Positions 54,214-64,000 of a stretch of DNA of 64,000 nt are shown piece after piece. The notes under the pieces are model-generated. The model worked only from the letters and a program-made list of their open reading frames with translations. It did not search any database and was not told the origin of the DNA. The stretch is taken from contig NC_079876.1 in assembly GCF_029227915.1 (NCBI RefSeq), forward strand, positions 20,212,001 to 20,276,000, written 5' to 3'. This DNA is from Hydractinia symbiolongicarpus (lineage: Eukaryota; Cnidaria; Hydrozoa; Anthoathecata; Hydractiniidae). Position numbers and translations under genes: made by a program. Each line of letters starts with the position of its first letter. Within the stretch, counting starts at the first letter, position 1.

Positions 54214-57200
54214 CATGATGGCGGCCAGAGCGGACGCAAGTTGTCTCTTGACAAAGATTCTTGTTGTTTTAATTATTGGTATACTTGTAAAGAAGTCACT
54301 GTTCACAAATAGTGAAGTTTCAACACGAGTGGATGCTGCAATTTCTTTTGGTTGTTTATGGCAGTATCAAAAGAGCAGGAATTTGGCTTACGTAAAACGC
54401 AGTTGGTTTTTACCGCTACTTTTATTGATAGCAGGAGATATTGAAGCGTGCCCGGGACCACAAGCCGATGGAAATGTTGGTAGATTAACAGATTTTACTT
54501 TCAGAGAAGGAGTAAAGGTTTTTGCACCAAAACTGTAGAGGTTTGACAAATTGTTAACAAATCTTACGGCTTTATTTTCGGGAGAGAAAAACTCAATTTT
54601 ATCTCTAAGAGACTCATATTGTACACGAAAGCGATAGCTTCTTTTGTATTCTGGGGTTCCAGTTTGTAGAAAAGAGACGAAAAACTGGCCTAGGAGGAGG
54701 TGTTGCTATATACGTATCGGGGAATATAAACTGGAAACGACGAGAAGACCTTGAATGTGAATTTTTAGAAAACATTTTGATCGAAATATGCCCGGAAAAA
54801 GCGGAAACGTTATCTAATTTGCTGTATGTACCGACCCCCCCGGCAATTCGCTTCACTTACACAAGAAGTGGAAAGAATATTTTCAATACATGCTTGAGAC
54901 CGTTAACGACCTATCGCTAGAAGTTATCATTATAGGCGACTTTAATGTTAACTATAAAAATAAAAATGATCATTTAGAATTTAAAGAGCTAATGGCTGTC
55001 CAGGGATTTAAACAGTTGGTAACAGCGGCTACGAGAACAACAAGAGAATCAAGCACCCTTATAGATTTGATTTATACAAACAATCACTCGCTAATTCGTT
55101 CCACAAAAGTTATACCCTTGAGTATTGGCGATCACGATTGCGTCGCTTGCGTTCGAATACACACTGGTCAAAAACTTCCACCAAAAGTAATTACTTGTCG
55201 TAATTATACCAACTACAACCACGATGATTTTTTAAAAGAATTAAATAAACAAAATGGGAAGCATATGTACACATTGACTGATGTAATTAGTTCGTGGAGT
55301 TATTTTAAAAATATTTTGTTAACCGTAATCGATAAACACGCGCGCTCATACAAAAGAGAGTGAAGGGAGGCAAGTGCCAGTTGTTAGGTACGGAGGTAAG
55401 GAGACTTATGTCTCGGAGAGATACTGTCTTGAAGAAGGCACGAAAATCAGGCAACAGTGCTGATTGGCGTCTTTATAAAAACCTAAAGAACCGATGCAAT
55501 AACATGATAAAAAATGCAAAGAACAGTTTTCACAAAAACCTCCTTATCGAGAACAAGAGTAACCCAAGAAAATTTTGGAAAATTATTAAAAGCATTTTTC
55601 CAACAAAAGGGAAGTCAGTAAACAATGGCACATGTACATCGGCTGCAGAAAACTTAACAAAAGCTGGTAGTTTTTGTTCATATTTTTCCACATGTGCAAA
55701 TAAACTTAAATCTGTTGCACTGCCAATGAAGGAATTTATATGGAGTAAGCCAAGTCAAGTGAATGAAAATACGAATTCTGTTTTTGCGTTCACTTACGTC
55801 TCAAATGTATTTGTTGAAAGTCAGCTGAAGAAGTTGCAGCGCAAGAAAGCTACAGGTTATGACCAAATACCATCAGGACTTTTGAAAGACGGAGCCACAG
55901 CGTTATCAAGTCCCTTATCGTTTATCATCAACTTATCGCTAAAAACAGCCACCATACCAACTGAATGGAAGTTGGCAAAAGTCATCCCACTCCACAAGAG
56001 TGGGAAAATGGACGAAATGTCAAACTATCGACCGATCTCCATCCTACCGGTCATATCTAAAATAATGGAGAGAGCTGTTTATGTTCAAATTGTGAACTAT
56101 CTTGAAGAAAATGAAATTTTAACACCCAACCAATACGGATACAGGAAGAAACGATCTACCGAATTAGCCACACTCTTTCTGATAGAGGAAATCAGGAAGG
56201 ATATGGACAAAGGGAATTTAACAGGTGCGCTTTATGTTGACCTGTCGAAGGCTTTCGATACTTTAAGTCACTCCATTCTCCTGTCAAAACTAAGAAGTTA
56301 TGGAGTCAAAGGTTTGTCACTAAACTGGTTCGCGGACTACTTGTTTAACCGCGCCCAGATTTGTGAAGTAAATGATCAATGGTCTAAGCCCAACCCTATT
56401 GTTTGTGGTGTACCACAGTGGTCCATTCTTGGACCATGTCTCTTTTTAATCTACTTCAATGATTTCGAAAATTGTTTGAAACATTCTAGAGTACTAAACT
56501 TTGCGGAAGATACCGTGTTATACATTGGACGAAAAACAAGCCAGCAACTTGAGATTGCTTTCAACGCTGAATTGAAAAACGTAGACAGGTACTTCATTGA
56601 AAACGAACTTGTATTAAATCAGAAGGCTGGAAAAACCGAATCGATGATATTCAGCACTAGCAAAAATTTGAATAAAAACGGATCAACCTTGAACTTGGAA
56701 ATCAACGGAAAGCTAATTAACGCAACCACCGAATATCGATATCTTGGGACTGTTCTCGACCAGACTTTGTCAATGAACCATCACTTTATAAGTCTTTACA
56801 AGAAAATGTCTGCCAAGCTTCGTTTACTACTCTCATTGAAATCCAACTTAACGAACAATGCCATCACTAAATCTATGTCGGAATGCTGCTGCCAACGCTT
56901 CGTTACTGCTGCACTACAAACCTGAATCTTACCAACGGCCAGCAAAATAAGCTTCAATCGCTTGATAGAAGAACTGCGAAGGTGACAGAGAAACGTCAAG
57001 TACCGATTATGAATGAAATAAAGAAACATGCTGTCATGCTCGTCAGAAAATGCTTGGAAAAAGCAGTGTGTAGCAATTTTGAAGATTTCTTCGAGATAAG
57101 ATCGCACAGTAGAAACACCCGAAACAACAATTACTTACTGACAATACCTAGAGTGAGACTTGAAGTAAATAGATCTGGTTTTAAATTTATGGGATCAAAG

Positions 57201-57338
57201 ATTTATAATGACTTGCCAATCGAAATTCGAAAAATTACCGAGACGAAAGAAAAGGCGTATTTAGAAGAATTAATTACGGCTACTTTGGAACCAATCGACA
57301 ACGAAAAAGATTACCACAAGTTGCCACAAACAGGATAA
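54214..57338 (+). pseudogene. CR1-like non-LTR retrotransposon ORF2
   Basis: Begins near ATG 54215 (MMAARADASCLL), with hydrophobic segments and a 2A-like site. The apurinic-type endonuclease is scattered over frames at 54540-55300 (IIGDFNVNYK, SSTLIDLIYTN, IGDHDCV). The reverse transcriptase frame 55360-56925 has KKATGYDQIPSGLLKD, YRPISILPVISKIMER, YVDLSKAFDTL and PQWSILGP. The catalytic box reads FAEDTVLY, so the first of the two usual adjacent Asp is Glu, and PQGS is PQWS. The frame shifts near 56885 into the C-terminal segment ending 57338. Dead as read. The 3' end of the element is not clear. Confidence 0.88.
54434..54460 (+). other. Degenerate 2A-like motif in the LINE
   Basis: Encodes GDIEACPGP behind a hydrophobic stretch (LPLLLLIA). 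Matches the 2A consensus except that the invariant Asn is Cys, which is expected to abolish skipping. Confidence 0.75.
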
Positions 57339-57683
57339 ATCGCTGAAAGAATAACAGAAGTTGAAAAACCAGACAAAAGCGATGCCATTAAAGCCATCAG
57401 GATTTAAAACGCGACTTTTTTATTTTTTTATCTTTATTCAACTTTCTTTGAATAAAACATATTCTTTATCTTCTGCGGGATATTTTCTTCAAATTGCCCA
57501 TACTACACAAGAAGAAATCACTCTTCTCACCCCTTTTTCCAATCGACTGTGTATCCACCAAGTGAACTGTTTATAACCATCGTAACGATAAGATCCATAT
57601 AGAAAAATAATTTAGGCATTATTGTCAGTTTTTTACCTTTTTTTCTCGGACAAAAGGAGGGCTTGGGAACAAGGTTGAACTAC
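57339..57683. other. LINE 3' region or Kolobok interior, unresolved
   Basis: Likely holds the LINE 3' UTR. AT-rich, no gene seen. The transposase C-terminus expected after the LINE is not visible. Confidence 0.4.
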
Positions 57684-58524
57684 TTACTCATTTTTCAATT
57701 CTAAAGTGTCTCCTCTCAAATCATGCAATGCAGATAACGCAGTTTCTAAAACAGCCTTTGTCAAAACAACCACTTGAAAATCAGCACCTTCTGTAACGCA
57801 TTTATGACCTATGATACGAGTGATTTTCAATTATACAATATTTATACCCCCGTTTTACTAACTTATCACTTCGACACGAACCTTATTCGATCTTTCGATC
57901 ACGCATTTCAATGTTCTCCATCACGAAGAAAATGTAACATTACATAAGATTTCTTTGCATTTGTGTGCAAAAAAAGCGCATGCGGAGGAATTAGATTGTT
58001 GAACCGTGAAATAAAAACAAATTGGCTTGTGAAGTAAAAAAGATAAAGTTCTTGGATGAAAAGAATGTAAAAGAAAAGCGATGAAATATATTTTTTATTT
58101 TTTTAAAAAGGAAAATTTCTCTTAGAAAAAATTTTCTAATATTTGCATTATTATATATATTATTATATTATTATACATTTTATTATACATTATTATATAT
58201 ATTATTTACATATTAATATTTGCAGAATATATCGTACCTACCTTGGAAGAACTCATCAGGAATTTCGTTTGACTCAACGCAGCACACGCTTTCAGTATTA
58301 GTTTCCATTGCTCTAAAATTTCCACATTCACACCAATTTGCATTACCCGTACGTGACTCTGCGTCAGTAAAAGAAACCTCAACATTTTCTACACCGTTAC
58401 TAACTTCATCCTCGTCAGACACAAGAGGTTCAAATTCGTATGGCTGTAGCTTTGTAAAGTCTTGAAGAGAATTATCCGATTCTGAGCTTTCTAAGTTATA
58501 ATCTTCGTCACTATTACAAGACAT
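57684..58524 (-). CDS. P2X7-ballast-like zinc-type protein inside Kolobok, 2 exons
   Basis: Exon 1 58524-58242 (an earlier Met lies at 58539) and exon 2 57808-57684, joined through a GT-AG intron, give 408 nt, 135 residues without a stop. The N-terminus is acidic (MSCNSDEDYNLESSESDNS, then YEFEPLVSDEDE). The core reads NWCECGNF, METNTESVCCVES, then HKCVTEGADFQVVVLTKAVLETAL, the cysteine pattern of the P2X purinoceptor 7 C-terminal (ballast) domain that occurs widely in invertebrate repeats. One expected Cys (CGNC) is Phe. Convergent with the transposase and close to the right terminal repeat, so most likely the second gene of the transposon. Function unknown. Confidence 0.75.
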
Positions 58525-58825
58525 CTTATCAACGAACAATGCAAACAGTAAGTAAACAAACTTTTAGAAGGTGTGCTGCTGAGCTCACGGACTTTCTGCA
58601 CGATGTGACGTATGCTAATTTATTCGGACCTAGTCCTATCGACTTTACGCGACCTTGCAAATTTATTTGAAATTGAAGATGTTTACGGACGTGATTAAGG
58701 TATAAACTCCAAGGTATAAATAAAGATGTTTAACGATTGTAAAAGGTTTATTTTGACATATTTATGTATTGTATTATAAAAATAACATATTTTTCAAATA
58801 TTTTTTTTTTCACTGGAGTGTCCCT

Positions 58826-59956
58826 TTAATAACGGGCAGATTGGGACTGTTTATCGTATAAAAACTGATGGATTAGAAAAAGTAACAAAGATATATTTGA
58901 AAATGGCAGACAAAAGCACAGGAGTTATGAGAACAGATCCATATGCTATGCAAGATAATGTTATTCCAATAAGCAGGATAGAAAAATCAAATTTAATAAA
59001 CAGAATCTAACTTCACCTACTATGAAATGAATGCAATTCCCACTAATGCAGTCATGGGCTTGTACTGTTCACAAGGTTCAAGGAAAAACGTTTAAAAAAA
59101 TTGTTGTTTGTTTTGATTTAATAAAGCAACAAGCCTTTCACTCTGGACAAATCTATGTTGCATTAAGTCGAGTCACAAACTTTATACCTAACGGGGACAT
59201 TTTCTAGATCAGCTATTAAATCAGACACATGAGCAACCGAGCAATACAATTATATGCGAGCACACTCAAAATTGACATCGAAAGATTAATAATTAATAAT
59301 TAATTAATGATTAATTAATAATGCATAATTAGTGAAAATTCAATCATAGTAACTTTGCTTAATACAAGATCCTACAACAAACGTAAAAATGATATTAAGT
59401 CCGACAACGTTCTTATGGAAAGTGATTTACTATGCCTAACAGAAACTCAGATACCATTTAACTCATACTGCGACACAAAACTAGATTACTTTACTTTAAT
59501 TCCAAACAACAATGTGGATAGGTTTTCTAGTCTTTTGGTTGGTCATAATAAAACTATAAAGTTGTTCAATATTGTGAAAATTCCAGGTGCAATATTTTTT
59601 AAAATGACGAAGAAAACGTTTCATAACAATGCTGTTAGTTTTCTACTTCTCTATCGCAAAAATTCACTTAATCGAGATGGGTCATAATACCTTATTCAAC
59701 ATTTTTTTGGAAACGAAATCGTTGATGTTATAGTCGGAGATTTTAATTTAAATGCATTTAGTGACGAAAACTATTTCCTTGATTTCCCACTGAATATAAA
59801 CAAGTCGTAACCTCTCCAACTCATATATCTGGTTCACTTATTGACCACATCTATATCCATAAGAATGTTCTAAACACCTTTGAAGTTGATACGCTCGTCA
59901 AAAATGTATATTTCAGTGATCATGACGTAGTCAGGCTTAAACTTTCTCTAACATGA
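58826..59956 (+). pseudogene. Helentron helicase end plus apurinic-type endonuclease
   Basis: NNGQIGTVYRIKTDG and PYAMQDNVIPISRIE continue the helicase of 51282-51610. After shifts near 59010-59060 the last helicase motifs appear: [32 protein letters not shown] (59080-59190). From about 59340 an endonuclease-like domain follows, separate from the helicase: LLNTRSYNKRKNDI, DLLCLTETQIPF, VDVIVGDFNLNAF, SGSLIDHIYIH, FSDHDVVRLKLS, ending at 59956. Helicase plus C-terminal endonuclease is the Helentron arrangement. Several stops and shifts. Confidence 0.8.
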
Positions 59957-60193
59957 TGTTTACGAAATCTTCTAAAAGGGCCACTGCAAATCATTTTCGT
60001 CCTCATAACGAAAGATATTTACGCTGGGTTTACTTTATTGTTTTCTTTTCCTTTTTAAACTTGTTAAACTTTCGTTGCAGATAATATGCATCGCGTTTTG
60101 GTTCTCCAAAGATAGTCTCGCACTATATAATTATTATCTATGCTGATGGCGGAAATCTTCAAGCCATCGGGCTTTTTGTTTTTTATTAAAACA
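59957..60193 (+). other. Helentron 3' region with terminal-type hairpin
   Basis: Non-coding. A 6-bp stem GATGGC / GCCATC with 12-nt loop (60145-60168) followed by GGGCTTTTTG may be the 3' terminal hairpin. Its end cannot be fixed. Confidence 0.4.
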
Positions 60194-60500
60194 CTAGTCG
60201 ATAAAGCCCGTGGAAAAATCCACTAAGGCCGGATAAAAAGGAATTTTGATGACGTTAGCAACCCATCATCAAAAAAAAATTAGAACCTTGTTTTCACGTT
60301 GCCTCCTGTGTAGAGCTTAAAGTTAATGAGTTATAAGGGTTTAAAAAATTTGCTGACGTCAGCAATGGCCGGTTAAAAACAGATGTATTAGGGTTTGAAG
60401 GTTTTTGATAACGTCATCAACCCGTCCATGTCGAAACGGATTCGGGGACCCAGGTTTGGGAAACCTACCCAAATTGGTCCCAGGTGGTCCCTAGTAGAGA
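60194..60500 (-). mobile_element. 307-bp non-autonomous Helitron
   Basis: On the minus strand: A, then canonical 5' TCTCTACTA (60500-60492), and 3' hairpin GTGGATTTTTCCAC followed by GGGCTTTATCGACTAG, then T. The 3' end resembles those at 7020 and 30564. The interior has repeated GACGTCA/TGACG motifs. No gene. Confidence 0.85.
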
Positions 60501-63500
60501 TAAGGAAATGTATGTTCTAGTGCAGTCGCGTGCGCGTCACAGCAAGTCACAACAAATCCAGTACCCTGCGTTACTATGCAATGCTTAGTAGGGTAAAGTC
60601 CTTAATAGACGGTGTTGTGTAGGGTAAGTCCCTATAAAGTGATGACGTCATCAAAATACATCAAATGAGTTAAAATTCTAACACAGGGGTAATTCCCTAA
60701 TGATACTAATAATCATCAAAAAACAACGCATGCGCAATAAGATGCGTTAGTTTTGAGCAGAATGAAATCCTCTGAAAATGTAAAAATTCTATATAATAAA
60801 GAGAATGAATACACACACCGTGAAACAATTACGTTATATTGCAAAAAGTCGTGGACTTAGGGGGTATTATAGACTACGCAAGGCCGAATTGATTTCTTTA
60901 TTGGATGTACCGGGGGATATGGATATATTTGAAAAGTGGGAGATGGCCAAGACTCGTCCAGCTATAGGGGATAAAATCCAGGAATGGCACAACTGGCTAT
61001 TACCCCCATCCGAGATGGATATATTCGAGAAACAGGAGCTGTCGAAAAATCGTTCTGTTGTAAGAGATGGGATGAAGGGATGGTACAACTGGTTAGTTGA
61101 TGCTGTCCCCAAACCTATAAAGGAGGGGGTCAAGAAGACCTATGCAGCCTTTAAACGTGGGGTGATGGGACTCTATAATAGGGCATCCAACATAGGACCT
61201 ACACTGCATGATGAGGTAGAAAAAGAGGCCGAGGAAGACTGTCTCGATGATATTCAAAATCCCAACAATCAGCCGGGACACGACTTCACACCCCAGGAAC
61301 ATAAGCATGCTCACCATAGGACATTCCGAAGTTTTCGCATTCCCGGTATAGGAGGAGCGGACGTCCACGGGTATATAAGGATGGTGCGATCAAACGTGAA
61401 AACCTTGGTTGAGGGGCAGGTAGAAGGTATGGAGTCAGCAAAGGTACAGCTGTCACTGAGATTGAAAGAGATCCACAGAGAATCAGTAAGCTGAAACCCT
61501 ATGTAGACCTCTACAAATGGCATGGTATAGAGTTTCCTACAAGCATAAAGAGTATATACAAGTTCGAGGATAATAACCTGGGCATTGCGGTGATGATTAA
61601 TATCCTGAGGCAATCACATTATAGCAAACGGGGTAAGCAGGTGAATCTACTGCTCCTTGCGGATGACAAAAAGACTCACTATACAGCCCTCAAAAGTCTA
61701 TCACGACTCCTGGGTATTGAGAACTCGAAAAATACTGCAAAAATGCACTTCTGCCTAAACTGCCTACAGGCCTTTCCAACAATTGAATCGAGGGACAAGC
61801 ACCATGGATACTGTAAGGGCCACGGGGCTGTTAAAATTGCGATGCCAACAGAGGCTGAAAAATGGTTAATTAATAGGGATGACTAGATGCAATTCAAAGT
61901 ACCCTTTGAAATATATGCGGATTTTGAAAGTCTACTAATCCCGGTAGAGGAGGATGCAAGAGTGACTAAGACGAAAAAGCTGAACAAACATGTACCATCC
62001 GGCTGGTGCACATATAGCACCTTTGCCTATGGGGATGTACCAGATCCCCTAAAGGTGTACCGCGGCAAGGACTGCGTCACGCGTTTTGTGAACCACCTGG
62101 AGGACGAGATCAAAAGACTATACTATACCTACCTGCAGCAGGACATGAACCCCCTAACAGAGGTCCTAAAAAAGGAACATTACGAGGCATCAAAATGCCA
62201 TATCTGCATGAAGCCGTTTGATGACTGTGACAATAACCGTAAAGTCAGGGACCATTGTCACTATACGTAGCTATATAGGGGCGCTGCCCATAACAGCTGT
62301 AATTTGAAGTATAAAATCCCCGGTCATATTCCCATCATATTCCACAATCTCTCGGGGTACGACGCACAGGTATAACACCCAGGACATTGGTTGCATAGCT
62401 GAAAATACTGAAAAATATATCAGTTTCAACGTGAAAATCAAGGTACCGCTTGGTGGTATGGGATCTGGTGATGGGGAGGCGCACAAGAAGATTGAGATTA
62501 GGTTTATCGATAGTTGTCGACTCATGCCATCCAGCCTGGATAAATTAGCAAGCAATCTCATTGGAACAAACGCCGCTGGTATGAAACGTCAACAGTGTGC
62601 AGATACCTGTCTAGAATTCCAGAGCATAGACGCCTAATACATGGCAAAATTCTACTGTAAAAATTGCGACTCAAACACCACGAAGCAGTTAGACATGGAG
62701 CAGGTAAAGGCAAACGTGCCATCCATGGCAAAGATCATCGACAAAGATGATACCTTCAGGCTAATGCTGAGAAAAGGCGTATACCCATATGAGTATATGG
62801 ACAATTGGCAAAAATTCGAAGATTTGGAGCTACCACCAAAGGAGGCATTCCACAGCAAATTAAATATGAAGGGCATCAGCGACAGGTACCATGAATACGC
62901 AAAAAAGTATGGAATTGTATAACTCCGGGAGGGTAATAACGTTACTATGGGGGACTACCATGACATCTACCTGACCATAGACGTGCTGCTATTGGCCGAC
63001 ATCTTCGAGACATTTCGGGGCGTGTGCATGACAATCTACAAACTTGACCCTTTCTATAGCGCACCCGGCCTAGCATGGAATGCAGCACTGAAATATACTG
63101 GAATCAAACTAGAGCTTCTCACAGACCCCGATATGCTCCTGATGTTCGAGAAAGGTATCCGTGGAGGTATAGTCCAGGCCGTATGCCAAAGCAAATAACA
63201 AATACATGGGGGACCAGTACGATCCGGAGGTTGAATCATCATACCTCCAATACCTCGACGCAAACAATTTGTACGGCTGGGTGATGCGTCAAGATCTGCC
63301 CACGGATGGTTTCGAATGAGTATCGAACGTCGAGGTATTTACCGAAAAGCGTATCGGTAAACTCGTTGAGGAAAACAAGCATGGGTACATCCTAGAGGTT
63401 GATACTACCCGGAGAGGCTACACGACAAACATAATGAGTTGCCATTCCTACCCAAACGAACTATGGTCCACAAGGTCAAGAAATTAGTACCAAATTTGAA

Positions 63501-64000
63501 GGACAAGCAAAAGTATGTGGTACACATCAGAGCCCTCCACGAGGCTATAAAACATGGCCTTAAACTGAAAAGGGTGCGTAGGGTGATCAGGTTCAACCAG
63601 AAGGAATGGTTGAAGGGGTACATAGATCACAACACTAGGCTGAGAACTAATGCCAAAAACGAGTTTTAGAAGGACTTCTACAAATTGATGAATTTGAGCG
63701 TTTTTGGCAAGACAATGGAAAATATTAGAAACAACAGCAACATCCAACTAGTCACCAACGAGGATAAGTACACGAAACTCGTGATGAAACCGAACTTCAA
63801 CGGTGTAAACAGGTTTAGCAAGCACCTCCTCGGGATTGAGATGGGCAAGAACGAGATTAAGATGAATAAACCGGTATATATTGGCCAGGCCATCTTGGAT
63901 CTGTCAAAGATGGTGATGTACGAATTCCACTACGACTATATGCAGCCAAAATATGGTAGCAAGCTGCAGCTCTGTTATATGGACACGGACAGCTTCGTTT
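60501..64000 (+). mobile_element. Polinton 2, left part (runs off window)
   Basis: Starts after the Helitron with TAAGGAAATGTATG and CAGTCGCG, loosely like the Polinton 1 end, then palindrome-like GGGTAATTCCC, and a PolB gene in the same orientation as Polinton 1. The exact terminus seems removed or hidden by the Helitron insertion. Between 60501 and 60804 no gene is seen. Confidence 0.8.
60805..64000 (+). pseudogene. POLB: Polinton 2 DNA polymerase B, decayed and partial
   Basis: Same order as in Polinton 1: SAP-like start (KQLRYIAKSRGLRGYYRLRK), duplicated MDIFEKWEMAKTRP-type repeats, EHKHAHHRTFRSFRI, exonuclease YADFESLLIP (61915), CHICMKPF...VRDHCHYT (62195-62270), LDANNLYGW (63255), NLSVFGKTMENIR (63695) and YMDTDSF at the window edge. 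Relative to Polinton 1 about 340 nt are missing near 61455, while 62560-62745 is retained here. Lesions: stops at 61884, 62268, 62635, 62920, 63318 and 63667, shifts near 63180 and 63400, a small deletion near 62370. The two copies belong to different subfamilies by their divergence. Confidence 0.9.

Larger units (their letters stand above)
51611..58825. mobile_element. Kolobok DNA transposon (7.2 kb including a nested LINE)
   Basis: Flanked by TTAA (51607-51610, 58826-58829). Ends AGGGGAACTCCAGT and ACTGGAGTGTCCCT. A THAP-domain transposase and TTAA target are the Kolobok hallmarks. Contains the broken transposase, a CR1-like insertion and a convergent two-exon gene. Confidence 0.88.

Noticed and set aside
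60496-60510. AGAGATAAGGAAATG as the left terminus of Polinton 2
   Set aside because: The first five bases are the 5' end (TCTCTACTA, reversed) of the minus-strand Helitron at 60194-60500, so they cannot be assigned to the Polinton.

Overview
The window reads as AT-rich animal nuclear DNA made almost entirely of mobile elements. One spliced host-type gene is present: a secreted choloylglycine-hydrolase-family enzyme with five exons at 43178-45191. GT-AG introns, Polintons, Helitrons/Helentrons, pogo, Kolobok, Merlin, gypsy, CR1-like and Penelope elements all point to a metazoan. The mix suggests a cnidarian, perhaps a hydrozoan, but that is an inference.

Layout. 1-3297 (-): decayed Helitron-type replicase polyprotein with an N-terminal 2A-like motif and a putative C76-like cysteine protease. 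4466-21116: one complete but decaying Polinton (Maverick) with about 175-bp terminal inverted repeats and a CTACT(A) target duplication. It carries PolB, packaging ATPase, integrase, major capsid, a probable penton and about ten small proteins, and is itself invaded by a 2.3-kb Helitron (4741-7020). 22074-25387: a perfect 1,657-bp tandem duplication. 25815-26400: piggyBac-type MITE. 26657-29476: intact pogo-type transposon with a transposase and a divergent HIRAN-domain gene. 30265-32799: a second pogo-like element holding head-to-tail Helitrons. 33234-38116 (-): intact Ty3/gypsy retrotransposon with identical 167-bp LTRs. 38117-43177: largely non-coding. 43178-45191: host gene. 46241-50437: Penelope RT fragment, DUF3987-like gene remains, intron-containing Merlin transposase. 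51282-59956: Helentron helicase/endonuclease C-terminus, split at TTAA by a 7.2-kb Kolobok element (51611-58825) that itself received a CR1-like LINE. 60194-60500 (-): 307-bp canonical Helitron. 60501-64000: start of a second Polinton whose PolB is a pseudogene.

How parts fit. In Polinton 1, replication (PolB), integration (integrase), packaging (ATPase) and virion structure (capsid proteins) form compact unidirectional, convergent and divergent gene groups. Short perfect or near-perfect hairpins sit at most gene boundaries, typically 0-24 nt after stop codons and sometimes containing the next start codon. This resembles the hairpin-directed mRNA 3' ends known in mimivirus and virophages, relatives of Polintons. 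Most Polinton 1 genes carry one or two small indels or stops, whereas the pogo, gypsy and host genes in the same window are open. That argues for real decay rather than poor sequence.

Most notable candidates: the Polinton boundary hairpins, the HIRAN+pogo pairing, a zinc-type P2X7-ballast-like gene inside a Kolobok element, and 2A-like leaders in two unrelated transposon classes.
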